DNA from: an uncultured Collinsella sp.
Lineage (GTDB): Bacteria > Actinomycetota > Coriobacteriia > Coriobacteriales > Coriobacteriaceae
Length of the DNA: 64,000 nucleotides
Reading direction: 5' to 3'
Assembly (NCBI GenBank): GCA_958415525.1
Contig: CATYZE010000005.1
Location: forward strand, 1 to 64,000
The translations under genes were made by a program, and so were the position numbers. Positions 9,246 to 16,727 of this stretch are shown here, piece by piece; positions within the stretch are counted from its first letter, which is position 1, and each line of letters begins with the position of its first letter. A model generated the notes under the pieces. The model saw only the letters and a program-made list of their open reading frames with translations. It did no database searches and was not told the origin of the DNA.

Positions 9246-10280
9246 ATGCAACTGGCGAATTTCGTACGCGAGCGCTGGAAGGGTGTCTTGTTCTGCCTGA
9301 TCGTCGCCATCCCCGCGACGTTGCTCGGCAAACAGATTGAGGTGGTCGGCGGGCCGGTGTTTGCCATCCTCCTTGGCATGGTCCTGGCGCTCGTCTTTCC
9401 CAAGAATCATCGCGAACAGCTCGCCGCCGGTGTCACCTATACGTCTAAAAAAGTCTTGCAGTACGCGGTAATCCTGCTTGGCTTTGGCATGAACCTCTCG
9501 CAGATTCTGTCCAAAGGCGCTCAGTCGCTGCCGATTATCGTGGCGACGATCTCGACTTCGCTTGTCATCGCCTTCGTGCTCTGCCGCGTTATGAACGTAC
9601 CGGGCAAGATCGCGACGCTTGTGGGTGTGGGTTCGTCGATTTGTGGTGGTTCTGCCATCGCCGCGACCGCGCCCGTCATCGATGCCGACGATCGCGAGAT
9701 TGCCCAGGCTATTTCGGTCATCTTCCTGTTTAACGTTATCGCGGCGCTCGTGTTTCCAACGCTCGGCGGTATGCTCGGGCTGACCAACGAGGGCTTTGGC
9801 CTGTTTGCCGGCACCGCCATCAACGACACCTCGTCCGTAACGGCTGCGGCGAGCGCTTGGGACAGCATGCATCCCGGCGCCAATGTGCTCGAGAGTGCCA
9901 CGGTGGTCAAGCTTACCAGGACACTGGCCATTATTCCCATCACGTTGGTCCTCGCATGCTGGCAGATGCATCTGGCGCGCAAGGCCGGCGGCGACGCCAA
10001 AAGCACGTTCTCGCTTAAACGCGCGTTTCCCATGTTTGTGCTGTTCTTTGTACTGGCGAGCGTGATCACCACGGCGCTTCAGCTTCCCGCGTCCGTTACG
10101 GCGCCCATCAAGGAGCTGTCGAAGTTCTTTATCGTGATGGCCATGGCGGCTATTGGCTTTAATACCGATATCGTCGAGCTGGTCAAAAAGGGCGGCAAAC
10201 CCATCGCGTTGGGCTTTTGCTGCTGGATTGGCATTGCGTGCATGAGTTTGGGGATGCAGCACGTGCTGGGAATCTGGTAA
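9246..10280 (+). CDS. YeiH/UPF0324-family putative sulfate or anion exporter
   Basis: 344 residues, hydrophobic, with about ten predicted membrane segments. The family mark GSSICGGSAIAATAPV is at about 125-140, and FAGTAINDTSSVTAAA follows. This family (PF03601) is annotated as a putative sulfate exporter, with links to sulfonate or sulfite handling in some bacteria, but transport has rarely been tested. AAGGAA precedes the ATG. The divergent FCD-type regulator is probably its controller. Confidence 0.88.
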   Translation: MQLANFVRERWKGVLFCLIVAIPATLLGKQIEVVGGPVFAILLGMVLALVFPKNHREQLAAGVTYTSKKVLQYAVILLGFGMNLSQILSKGAQSLPIIVATISTSLVIAFVLCRVMNVPGKIATLVGVGSSICGGSAIAATAPVIDADDREIAQAISVIFLFNVIAALVFPTLGGMLGLTNEGFGLFAGTAINDTSSVTAAASAWDSMHPGANVLESATVVKLTRTLAIIPITLVLACWQMHLARKAGGDAKSTFSLKRAFPMFVLFFVLASVITTALQLPASVTAPIKELSKFFIVMAMAAIGFNTDIVELVKKGGKPIALGFCCWIGIACMSLGMQHVLGIW

Positions 10281-10331
10281 AGAGGCAACTGATTTGCGTG
10301 CTGCGTGCTGGTGCGCGCATGTCTGCGGTGG

Positions 10332-10421
10332 AGCGATAGGAGCTCTTGCGGGTATGGCTTGTCCGCAGGTTTATAAGTCCCGAAGAGCTCTTATCGCCCC
10401 GCCAGGATGGCGATGCGGGGC
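10332..10421. repeat. Two inverted repeats in the yeiH-regulator gap
   Basis: GCGATAGGAGCTCTTGCGGG near 10332 pairs with CCCGAAGAGCTCTTATCGC ending at 10396, with one bulge. GCCCCGCC at 10396 then forms a second hairpin with ATGCGGGGC ending at 10420. They lie between the yeiH stop and the next gene and may end the yeiH transcript. The rest of the 265-bp gap shows nothing else. Confidence 0.65.
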
Positions 10422-10545
10422 AACTCATATACTCGCAGGACGGCGGCTTCTGCCCTATAGTGTTTGGTGAGCAATATCGTTCAATTTTGAAACACTTGCC
10501 CGCGCGGTCGTCGGTGGCGGCGTGGCGCCGAGGACGGGGCGCAAT

Positions 10546-11763
10546 ATGAACAGTGACGCCAAGCTTCAAATCTTGATCGAGGCCTTGGCTGCTGCCGGGG
10601 CCTCGGCGTTGGCAATCGATGGGCATGGACACGTGGTGATTTCGACCATGGATGATGCCGCGCTCGAGCAAGATATCGCGGCATTTGTCGCCGAGCGCCT
10701 GGGGCGCGTGGGCAACGGCACGCGCCTGGTGATGGGGCATGCGGGAGGGCGCTTGAGCCTCACAGCGCGTCCGGTCGCCAAGGAATACGGCGCGCTTTGG
10801 GTGGTCGTGGTCCGCGAGGTGCACGGCGTGGCGGCACACGCGGGTATTGAGTGGCTTAACGCAGATGAGGTCGAGGCACGCTACGAGGCAAGCGCGTATG
10901 GCATTGTCGAGGGTGCCGCTGCGGTCGCTGGCCCCGCCTGCGAAAGCTATGCCCGCGGCGTGCCCCTCATGTTGGAGGGCGAGCTGGGTGCTGGCCAGTC
11001 AGAGATTGCAGAACGCCTCTATCTGGATGGGCCTTATGCTGACGAACCCTTTGTGTCCGTGGCGCTTGACGAGCTCACAGATCGCGGCTGGCGCCATCTG
11101 CTCAAAAGCTCGGAATCGCCGCTGTTCCAGGCAAGGCTGACCCTTTGTATTGGCGGCTGGCATGCACTTTCGCCGCAGCGTCTGCGCGAGCTTGTCTCTA
11201 CGATGACCGACACGGCGCTGGCCGCGCGTTGCCATGTGGTTCTGACGGCAAACGATATGCCGGGCGGTGGCGAAAGCGATCAGGCCGCTTTTGTAACCGA
11301 GCGCTTGGCCTGCGCAGTAAGTGTGGCGCCCGCGATTGCCGAGCAGGGTGGCGCATCGAAAAAGGTTGCGCAGTATTTGTCGTATCTGTCAGATGTCTTT
11401 GGAACTGTCGCTCCGAGTATGTCCGAGGAGGCCGCCTCGACGCTTAACGGCTATCGCTGGCCACGCAACTATCTGCAGCTTCGCGAGGTCTCGGAACGAC
11501 TCTATATATTAGTAGGGTCGGGTGTGGCGGAGCGCGCGGTGGCGGAGGAGGTGCTCGCCCAGGAGGATGTCATCAAAACCGCAACCTTTGGCGCTCCGAC
11601 GCTCGACAGCGACCTGTATATCCTGCGTCCACTGGTCGATACCGAACGCGACATCGCGCGGCTGGTCGTAGGCTACCTTCAGGGCAACCGAACCCGTGCG
11701 GCGGAGGTGCTGGGCATAAGCCGCACAACGCTGTGGCGCTTGCTGAAGGACGATGACCGTTGA
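10546..11763 (+). CDS. Fis-type HTH regulator with degenerate AAA+ (sigma-54 activator-like) domain
   Basis: 405 residues. The C-terminus (about 365-405) is a Fis-type helix-turn-helix (NRTRAAEVLGISRTTLWRLL) as in NtrC-like activators. The middle (about 130-310) aligns in layout with a sigma-54 AAA+ domain, including the RWPRNYLQLREV segment that corresponds to the WPGNVREL helix. The Walker A position reads LEGELGAGQSE, so the essential Lys is replaced by Gln, and no GAFTGA loop can be seen. It therefore probably does not hydrolyse ATP or remodel sigma-54 polymerase. ATG at 10546 has AGGACGGGG upstream. A GTG eight codons earlier is less likely. Target genes are unknown. Confidence 0.75.
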   Translation: MNSDAKLQILIEALAAAGASALAIDGHGHVVISTMDDAALEQDIAAFVAERLGRVGNGTRLVMGHAGGRLSLTARPVAKEYGALWVVVVREVHGVAAHAGIEWLNADEVEARYEASAYGIVEGAAAVAGPACESYARGVPLMLEGELGAGQSEIAERLYLDGPYADEPFVSVALDELTDRGWRHLLKSSESPLFQARLTLCIGGWHALSPQRLRELVSTMTDTALAARCHVVLTANDMPGGGESDQAAFVTERLACAVSVAPAIAEQGGASKKVAQYLSYLSDVFGTVAPSMSEEAASTLNGYRWPRNYLQLREVSERLYILVGSGVAERAVAEEVLAQEDVIKTATFGAPTLDSDLYILRPLVDTERDIARLVVGYLQGNRTRAAEVLGISRTTLWRLLKDDDR

Positions 11764-11847
11764 GCGAGGCGCCCGTGACCGCGCGCGACGCGTGTGCTAC
11801 AGTCCAAAGCGTTATTGTTTCGATTTGGTTACGGCGTGCGGGGGCGT

Positions 11848-12423
11848 ATGGCTGAGACTACAAAACCGAGCCGCAGAAGGCGGAGCGCCGCGCCGGTCAA
11901 CCGACGCACAACATCGGTGACGTGGGGCAAACACGCCTCGGGGTTTGATGGCTCGTTCAAACGCACTAAATACGGCTATCCTTCGGCAAGCGCCCGCTTG
12001 GCCATGCAGGCAGAGTCCTCGTTGTGGGGCCGCAAACGCGTGGTGGGCTCAAAGCTCAAGCACGACGGAACGCTCGGTTACATCAGCCGCGGGGCGGCTC
12101 GTCGCAGCGGACTCAATCCGGCTGGTTGGCATCGTTATGTTCCGATCGCGGTCGTCATTGCGGTGATCATCATCGCGCTCGCAGCGCTTGGCTACGCCGG
12201 CGGTGGCGCCAACTTGGACGCAGTGTTTAAATCGCCCGAGCTCGCGCATGCAGGCACAGAAGTTGTCGAGGGCGCTCAGACCCAGACGGGCGTCGCGCCC
12301 CAGCGCGGTATCGTTGCGGCGGCCTCCACCATCGCCGACGCGCAAAAGGGCGAGGACGAACAAGGCGACGGCGCCGAAACGACTCAAACGAACGAAACGA
12401 CGACAACTCCATCGGCAAGATAA
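11848..12423 (+). CDS. Small membrane protein, basic N-terminus, unknown function
   Basis: 191 residues. The first 90 are very basic and Arg/Ser-rich (RRRRSAAPVNRRTTS). One clear membrane segment lies near 98-120 (VPIAVVIAVIIIALAALGYA). The tail of about 70 residues is low-complexity and acidic/Thr-rich. This order suggests a cytoplasmic basic head and an outside tail. I do not recognise the family. ATG is taken at 11848 after GCGGGGGCG. A longer in-frame reading from 11794 has no ribosome binding site. A terminator follows. Confidence 0.65.
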   Translation: MAETTKPSRRRRSAAPVNRRTTSVTWGKHASGFDGSFKRTKYGYPSASARLAMQAESSLWGRKRVVGSKLKHDGTLGYISRGAARRSGLNPAGWHRYVPIAVVIAVIIIALAALGYAGGGANLDAVFKSPELAHAGTEVVEGAQTQTGVAPQRGIVAAASTIADAQKGEDEQGDGAETTQTNETTTTPSAR

Positions 12424-12435
12424 GTTGCGAGCGGG

Positions 12436-12459
12436 TCCGCCGTTCGTTAGAACGGCGGA
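12436..12459 (+). terminator. Terminator after the small membrane protein
   Basis: TCCGCCGTT pairs with AACGGCGGA around GTTAG-type loop bases, followed by ACTAATTTT. Confidence 0.7.
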
Positions 12460-12479
12460 ACTAATTTTCAAGACTTTAG

Positions 12480-13165
12480 TCTGCTGGCCGCGCAGCGGCC
12501 AGCTTTAAACCACCCGCTACGCGGGTGGAGACAAACGGCTTTACAAAGCCACCCCTCCGACCGATATTGACGATTGTTCAGGCCGTCAAGAATTCGAGTC
12601 GAAGGGGTGGTCGCCATGGCCCAGAAGGCCTACAGCCTTTCCCACACGAAGTGGATGTGCAAGTACCACATCGTGTTCACGCCGAAGTATAGGCGCAAAG
12701 TGATCTACAACCAAATCAGGAGCGACATAGGGGAGATCCTCAGGAAGCTGTGCGAGTACAAGGGGATCGAGATAATCGAGGGGCACCTGATGCCCGACCA
12801 CGTGCACGTGCTGCTGGCGATCCCGCCGAAGTACAGCGTCGCGAGCGTCATGGGCTACCTGAAGGGGAAGAGCTCGCTGATGATATTCGACAGGCACGCC
12901 AACCTCAAGTACAAGTTCGGCAACAGGAAGTTCTGGGCGGAGGGCTACTACGTGTCCACCGTCGGCCTGAACGAGGCGACGATCGCCAAGTACATCAGGG
13001 AGCAGGAGTCCCACGACATCGCGCTGGACAAGCTGAGCGTGAAGGAGTACGAGGACCCCTTCAAGAGGAGGTGATCCTGCCGGTTCGACCGGCGCGCCAC
13101 GGGTCAAGATGCACTAGGCCTGGACGAAGTCCGGGCCCGCGCCTTTAGACGCGAGCCCGGGGCCC
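12480..13165 (+). mobile_element. IS200-like insertion sequence (IS200/IS605 family)
   Basis: The element consists of one Y1 transposase gene flanked by subterminal hairpins, as is usual for this family, which has no terminal inverted repeats. On the left, CTGGCCG/CGGCCAG at 12484-12502 and CCACCCGC/GCGGGTGG at 12510-12528. On the right, CCGGTTCGACCGG at about 13080 and CCGGGC-CGCG/CGCG-GCCCGG at 13131-13160. No tnpB is present. Exact ends and the target site cannot be fixed without an empty-site comparison. Confidence 0.75.
12616..13074 (+). CDS. tnpA: IS200/IS605-family Y1 transposase
   Basis: 152 residues, the normal size. The HUH motif is MPDHVHVLL near residue 62, and the nucleophile Tyr lies in EGYYVSTVG near 117. 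These enzymes cut and join single-stranded DNA at hairpin ends. KYHIVFTPKYRRKVIY is the typical beginning. ATG 12616 follows GAAGGGG. Codon use differs from neighbours, with many AGG, ATA and AAG codons, which fits recent arrival. No frame damage is visible, so it may be active. Confidence 0.93.
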   Translation: MAQKAYSLSHTKWMCKYHIVFTPKYRRKVIYNQIRSDIGEILRKLCEYKGIEIIEGHLMPDHVHVLLAIPPKYSVASVMGYLKGKSSLMIFDRHANLKYKFGNRKFWAEGYYVSTVGLNEATIAKYIREQESHDIALDKLSVKEYEDPFKRR

Positions 13166-13186
13166 GTGGGTTATACCCTAAGAGCA

Positions 13187-13209
13187 AACCACCCTTTTTA
13201 AGGGTGGTT
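13187..13209 (-). terminator. Terminator of the nitroreductase gene
   Basis: AACCACCCT pairs perfectly with AGGGTGGTT around TTTTA, 5 bp past the stop of the leftward gene at 13214. Confidence 0.75.
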
Positions 13210-13213
13210 TTGA

Positions 13214-13735
13214 TTACTTCACGTATACCACGTTGTCGCGGCGCGGTTTTGCCTCGGGTAGCGTGTCTTCGGCATAGCCCAGAATGCAGTGACCGACACC
13301 GCGCAGACTGCCGTCGGCGGGCAGGCCCCAGCTGGCCAGCAGCTCCAGGCCCTCGGGCGAGTCAAAGACCTCGTGTGCGCGATGAATCCAGCACGAATCG
13401 ACACCCAGTGCATAGGCGGCGTTGAGCAAGTTGCCCATGGCGAGCGAGCCGTCTTCCAGATGCGTGGGCACGCTGCGGTCGACCAGCACCACCACAACGG
13501 TCATGGCGCCATAGAAGGGGTCGCCGTTGCTGCCCATGACCTGGGCGTTGAGCTGTGAGAGACGCTCGACGGTCGCGGGGTCGGTGACGGCGACAAACGT
13601 CACCGGCTGGCGGCCCATGCCGCTCGGTGCATATTGGCCGGCTTCGATAATACGTGCAAGCTTTTCGGCCTCGACGGGACGATCGCTGTATTTGCGGCAG
13701 CTGCGGCGGTGGATGAGCGCTTCGATAGTCTCCAT
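13214..13735 (-). CDS. Nitroreductase-family FMN oxidoreductase (small)
   Basis: 173 residues. RRSCRKYSDRPV at the N-terminus (flavin phosphate binding) and YAPSGMGRQPVTFVAV are typical of the NfsB-like fold. A central part near SCWIHRAHEVF and a C-terminal LGYAEDTLPEAKPRRDNVVYV follow. These enzymes reduce nitro compounds, quinones or flavins with NAD(P)H. The true substrate is not readable. ATG at 13735 has AAGGAGAC 4-5 bases upstream. Upstream extension to 13831 is unsupported. The 294-bp gap to 14029 holds no gene. Confidence 0.9.
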   Translation of the reverse strand: METIEALIHRRSCRKYSDRPVEAEKLARIIEAGQYAPSGMGRQPVTFVAVTDPATVERLSQLNAQVMGSNGDPFYGAMTVVVVLVDRSVPTHLEDGSLAMGNLLNAAYALGVDSCWIHRAHEVFDSPEGLELLASWGLPADGSLRGVGHCILGYAEDTLPEAKPRRDNVVYVK

Positions 13736-14029
13736 GGTGTCTCCTTGTAGTGGCGTTGCAGATGCCCCGTTCATACCCGTCGGGCTCAAACGATAGACGG
13801 TCAATTGCTCGGCCAAAAGGATAGATTCCAATTGGGAAAGTAGGTTTGCATAAAAGTAGCTTCAGAATGTGACAAACAAATGGGATGGTTAAACGTTTTA
13901 TCCCGTCTACCCTGCGGTTTTTTACCACTTGCCTAAATGACGAACGCATAACCTCTGATAAAGGTTTTACTAAAGGAGTGCCAACGTTTATCAATGCGCC
14001 GTGGTGGCGCCGGGCCAGGAGGTAACATC

Positions 14030-14320
14030 ATGTTCCAGGCTGGAGATGTCGTCGAGACCGACTTCGAAGGATTTCTGAAGCTGCTGCGTTCCAAGACGCG
14101 CGCTTTTGTGACGATTGACGATCACGAGTACTACATCACGCACACCGATGGCTATTGGCGTGTTCAGGATTGCGAGGCCCTCAACGACAAGGGCCACTTT
14201 ACTGACTGCTCCGAGCTGGTCAACACGGTCTGCGAGGTCGTCGAGCTGCCGTGGATTGCCGGCAAGAGCCTGCATGACAGCTTCTCGGGCGCTACGGTCT
14301 ATGAGGCCGTCGCCGCTTAA
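14030..14320 (+). CDS. Conserved-looking small protein, unknown function
   Basis: 96 residues, soluble, acidic, with repeated Cys (DCEALND, DCSELVNTVCEVVEL) and an aromatic segment (YYITHTDGYWRV). An excellent AGGAGGT lies 7 bases before the ATG, so it is well translated. It has its own terminator. I do not recognise a family. Confidence 0.7.
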   Translation: MFQAGDVVETDFEGFLKLLRSKTRAFVTIDDHEYYITHTDGYWRVQDCEALNDKGHFTDCSELVNTVCEVVELPWIAGKSLHDSFSGATVYEAVAA

Positions 14321-14346
14321 CGGGCAATAAAACCCGATTTTCACGT

Positions 14347-14381
14347 GACCGCTGGCGCTGCCCCCGCGCCGGCGGTCTTTT
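14347..14381 (+). terminator. Terminator after the 96-residue protein
   Basis: GACCGCTGGCGC pairs with GCGCCGGCGGTC, followed by TTTTT. Confidence 0.85.
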
Positions 14382-14425
14382 TCTGCCGATAGGCCATAAA
14401 AGTGCAAACATTTGCGGAGAGCCTG

Positions 14426-14487
14426 TTGACGATAGTCAAAACTCGGACTAATCTAGAGATACAAAATTGGTCAAAAATCGGACAATC
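14426..14487 (+). promoter_or_regulatory. Promoter and candidate MarR operator
   Basis: TTGACG at 14426-14431 and TAATCT at 14449-14454 are spaced by 17 bp, a good sigma-70 promoter. A direct repeat, GTCAAAACTCGGAC at 14435 and GTCAAAAATCGGAC at 14470, overlaps and follows it (35 bp start to start). The arrangement fits a site where the MarR product represses its own operon. Confidence 0.55.
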
Positions 14488-14501
14488 GAATGGTGGGATA
14501 G

Positions 14502-15002
14502 ATGAATGGTGCGGTTACGCTGGTCGACTTCGACCGGTTGCTCAATGGACTCGACCATATCTATTCGGAGTTCTCGCGCGCCTGCGGTCTTTCGGACTGC
14601 GCTTACTGGATGCTCGTCGATACCAGCACGGCGGGTGGCAGTATTGCCGTAAGCCGTCTGACAAGCGAATGGTTCTACAGCAAGCAGACCATCAACTCGG
14701 CCATTAAAACCTTGACGGCGCGGGACTTTGCAACGTTGGAGTTTGCCGAAGGCAGCCGTAAGAACAAGGTTGTGCGTTTGACCGAAGCGGGCATGCGGTT
14801 TGCCGAGCGTTATGCGCTGCCGGCACTCAAGGCCGAGCAGCGAGCCTTTGGCGCGCTTGAGCCGTGTGAGCAACGCGAGATTATGCGCCTAATCGGAAAA
14901 TTTTCCCATGCGCTCGGCGATGAGTGCGATGCCTTTAAGCAGCATATCGCTGCCGAGAGCCAGGCCGAGAATCAAGGTGAGGGGGAGTCGTGCGACTCTT
15001 AA
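14502..15002 (+). CDS. MarR-family transcriptional regulator
   Basis: 166 residues. A winged helix is visible with recognition segment YSKQTINSAIKTLTARDF and the wing EGSRKNKVVRLTEAG, then a helical dimerisation tail. MarR proteins sense phenolics or drugs and release promoters of efflux genes. The stop overlaps the following ABC gene by 13 bp, which marks an operon and translational coupling. A promoter with a direct repeat lies directly upstream, so autoregulation is likely. Confidence 0.9.
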   Translation: MNGAVTLVDFDRLLNGLDHIYSEFSRACGLSDCAYWMLVDTSTAGGSIAVSRLTSEWFYSKQTINSAIKTLTARDFATLEFAEGSRKNKVVRLTEAGMRFAERYALPALKAEQRAFGALEPCEQREIMRLIGKFSHALGDECDAFKQHIAAESQAENQGEGESCDS

Positions 15003-16726
15003 TGAGGTTTATGAAGCCGTATCGCAGGCTTGTCGCGGTGACGTTGTTGGTGCTGCTAATCGACAACGTTGGCACACTGCTGGTACCCACGATGTTGGCG
15101 AACATGGTCAACACCGGTATCACCACGGGCGATGTCGACTACATTTTGCGCAACGGTCTCTACATGCTTATCGCGACCGGCATGGCCAGCGGCGGCGCAG
15201 TGTTGGGCTGCTATCTTTCGGCGCGCCTGGCCGCCAACGTGGCCTGCGATATCCGCAATGCCGTCTACGACAAGTCGCTCGAGCTGTCTGCCAGTGACTT
15301 TGAGCGCTTTGGCACGGGTTCGATGATCACGCGCTCGCTCAATGACATCAACGTGATTCAGCAGGCGATTCTGCAGACCATTCAGCTGGTGCTGCCGGTG
15401 CCGTTCCTGGCGGTGGCAGGCATCATCTTCGCCTGGCTCATCGATCCGGCCATGGGCATGCTTCTGGGCGTCGTGGTTGCGATCGTGCTGGTTGCGGCGG
15501 TCTTTACGGTTGCCAACGCGGCTCCGATTTTTATGCGCTTGCAGAGCTTTATCGACCGCATGAACGTGGTGCTGCGCGAAAACATCGTGGGCGTGCGCGT
15601 CATCCGTGCGTTTAACAAGGAGCGTCATGAGGAACAGCGCCTGGACGAGGTGTTTAGCGACTACGCCGCCAACGCCATAAAAGTCAACCATCTGTTTGTG
15701 GGCCTCGACAGCTCCACCTTCTTTCTGATGAATATCGCCGAGGTGGCGGTACTGTGGGTGGGCGGCAACCGCGTGGGCGCCCACGCCATGCAGATCGCGA
15801 GCATCTCGGCGGTGCTGGAGTACGCGCTTCTGATCCTGTTCTTTGTGATGATGGCCCAGATGGTGGTGCTGACGCTTCCGCGCGCCGCGGCGTGCCTAAG
15901 TCGCGCACAGCAGGTGTTGGAGATTGAGCCGAGCATCGTCGATGGCCAGCGTACGCTCGATGCGGCCGCGTCCGACTCAAAGGACGGGGCCGATGCGGTC
16001 GCCGTGTTCGATCACATGTCGTTTCGCTTTGACGATGCCGACGAGGACACCCTGTGCGACCTGAGCTTTGCCTGTCGTCGCGGGCAGACCACCGCGATCG
16101 TGGGCTCGACCGGTTCGGGTAAGTCGACGGTGGCAAAGCTCTTGCTGCGTTTTCACGATGCCACGAAGGGCGCCATTCGCCTGGACGGTGTTGACCTGCG
16201 CGACCTTTCGCAAGACGAGATTCGCGGGCGCATTGCCTATGTGCCGCAGAAGGCGTGGCTGTTCTCGGGCACCGTGGCAAGCAATCTGCGCTTTGGCAAC
16301 GAGGACGCGACCGAGGCGGACATGCTTCATGCGCTGCAGGTTGCCCAGAGCACCTTTGTGCTCGATCAACCGCAGGGGCTCGATACCCCGGTTGCCCAGG
16401 GCGGTACGAACTTCTCGGGTGGTCAGCGCCAGCGCCTGGCCATTGCTCGCGCGCTCATGAAGCGCGCCGACCTGTATATCTTCGACGACAGTTTTTCGGC
16501 CCTGGACTTTAAGACCGATGCGGCCCTGCGCCATGCGCTGCAGGACGAGACGCGCGACGCCGCGGTGCTCATCATCGCGCAGCGCATCTCGACGATTCTG
16601 CATGCCGACCAGATTGTCGTGCTCAAGGATGGCGAGGTCGTGGGCTTGGGCACGCATGGCGAGCTTATGGAAACCTGTGAGGTATACCGCGCCATCGCGG
16701 AATCGCAAATGAAGGGAGGTGAGTAG
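14990..16726 (+). CDS. ABC exporter half-transporter (TMD-NBD), degenerate site subunit
   Basis: 578 residues: six membrane helices (about 1-300) and an ATPase domain (about 335-578) with Walker A GSTGSGKST near 372, signature FSGGQRQR near 474 and Walker B LYIFDDSF near 495. The Glu that activates water is Asp (FDD), as in the degenerate subunit of heterodimeric exporters such as LmrCD, BmrCD and TM287/288. The start is GTG with GAGGGGG upstream, overlapping the MarR gene. It is followed after 1 bp by its partner. The substrate is probably a drug, lipid or peptide. Confidence 0.92.
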   Translation: MRLLMRFMKPYRRLVAVTLLVLLIDNVGTLLVPTMLANMVNTGITTGDVDYILRNGLYMLIATGMASGGAVLGCYLSARLAANVACDIRNAVYDKSLELSASDFERFGTGSMITRSLNDINVIQQAILQTIQLVLPVPFLAVAGIIFAWLIDPAMGMLLGVVVAIVLVAAVFTVANAAPIFMRLQSFIDRMNVVLRENIVGVRVIRAFNKERHEEQRLDEVFSDYAANAIKVNHLFVGLDSSTFFLMNIAEVAVLWVGGNRVGAHAMQIASISAVLEYALLILFFVMMAQMVVLTLPRAAACLSRAQQVLEIEPSIVDGQRTLDAAASDSKDGADAVAVFDHMSFRFDDADEDTLCDLSFACRRGQTTAIVGSTGSGKSTVAKLLLRFHDATKGAIRLDGVDLRDLSQDEIRGRIAYVPQKAWLFSGTVASNLRFGNEDATEADMLHALQVAQSTFVLDQPQGLDTPVAQGGTNFSGGQRQRLAIARALMKRADLYIFDDSFSALDFKTDAALRHALQDETRDAAVLIIAQRISTILHADQIVVLKDGEVVGLGTHGELMETCEVYRAIAESQMKGGE

Positions 16727-16727
16727 C

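Noticed and set aside
12480..13165. Complete IS605 element with tnpB
   Set aside because: No RuvC-like tnpB gene is next to tnpA. Only the IS200-type single-gene form is present.
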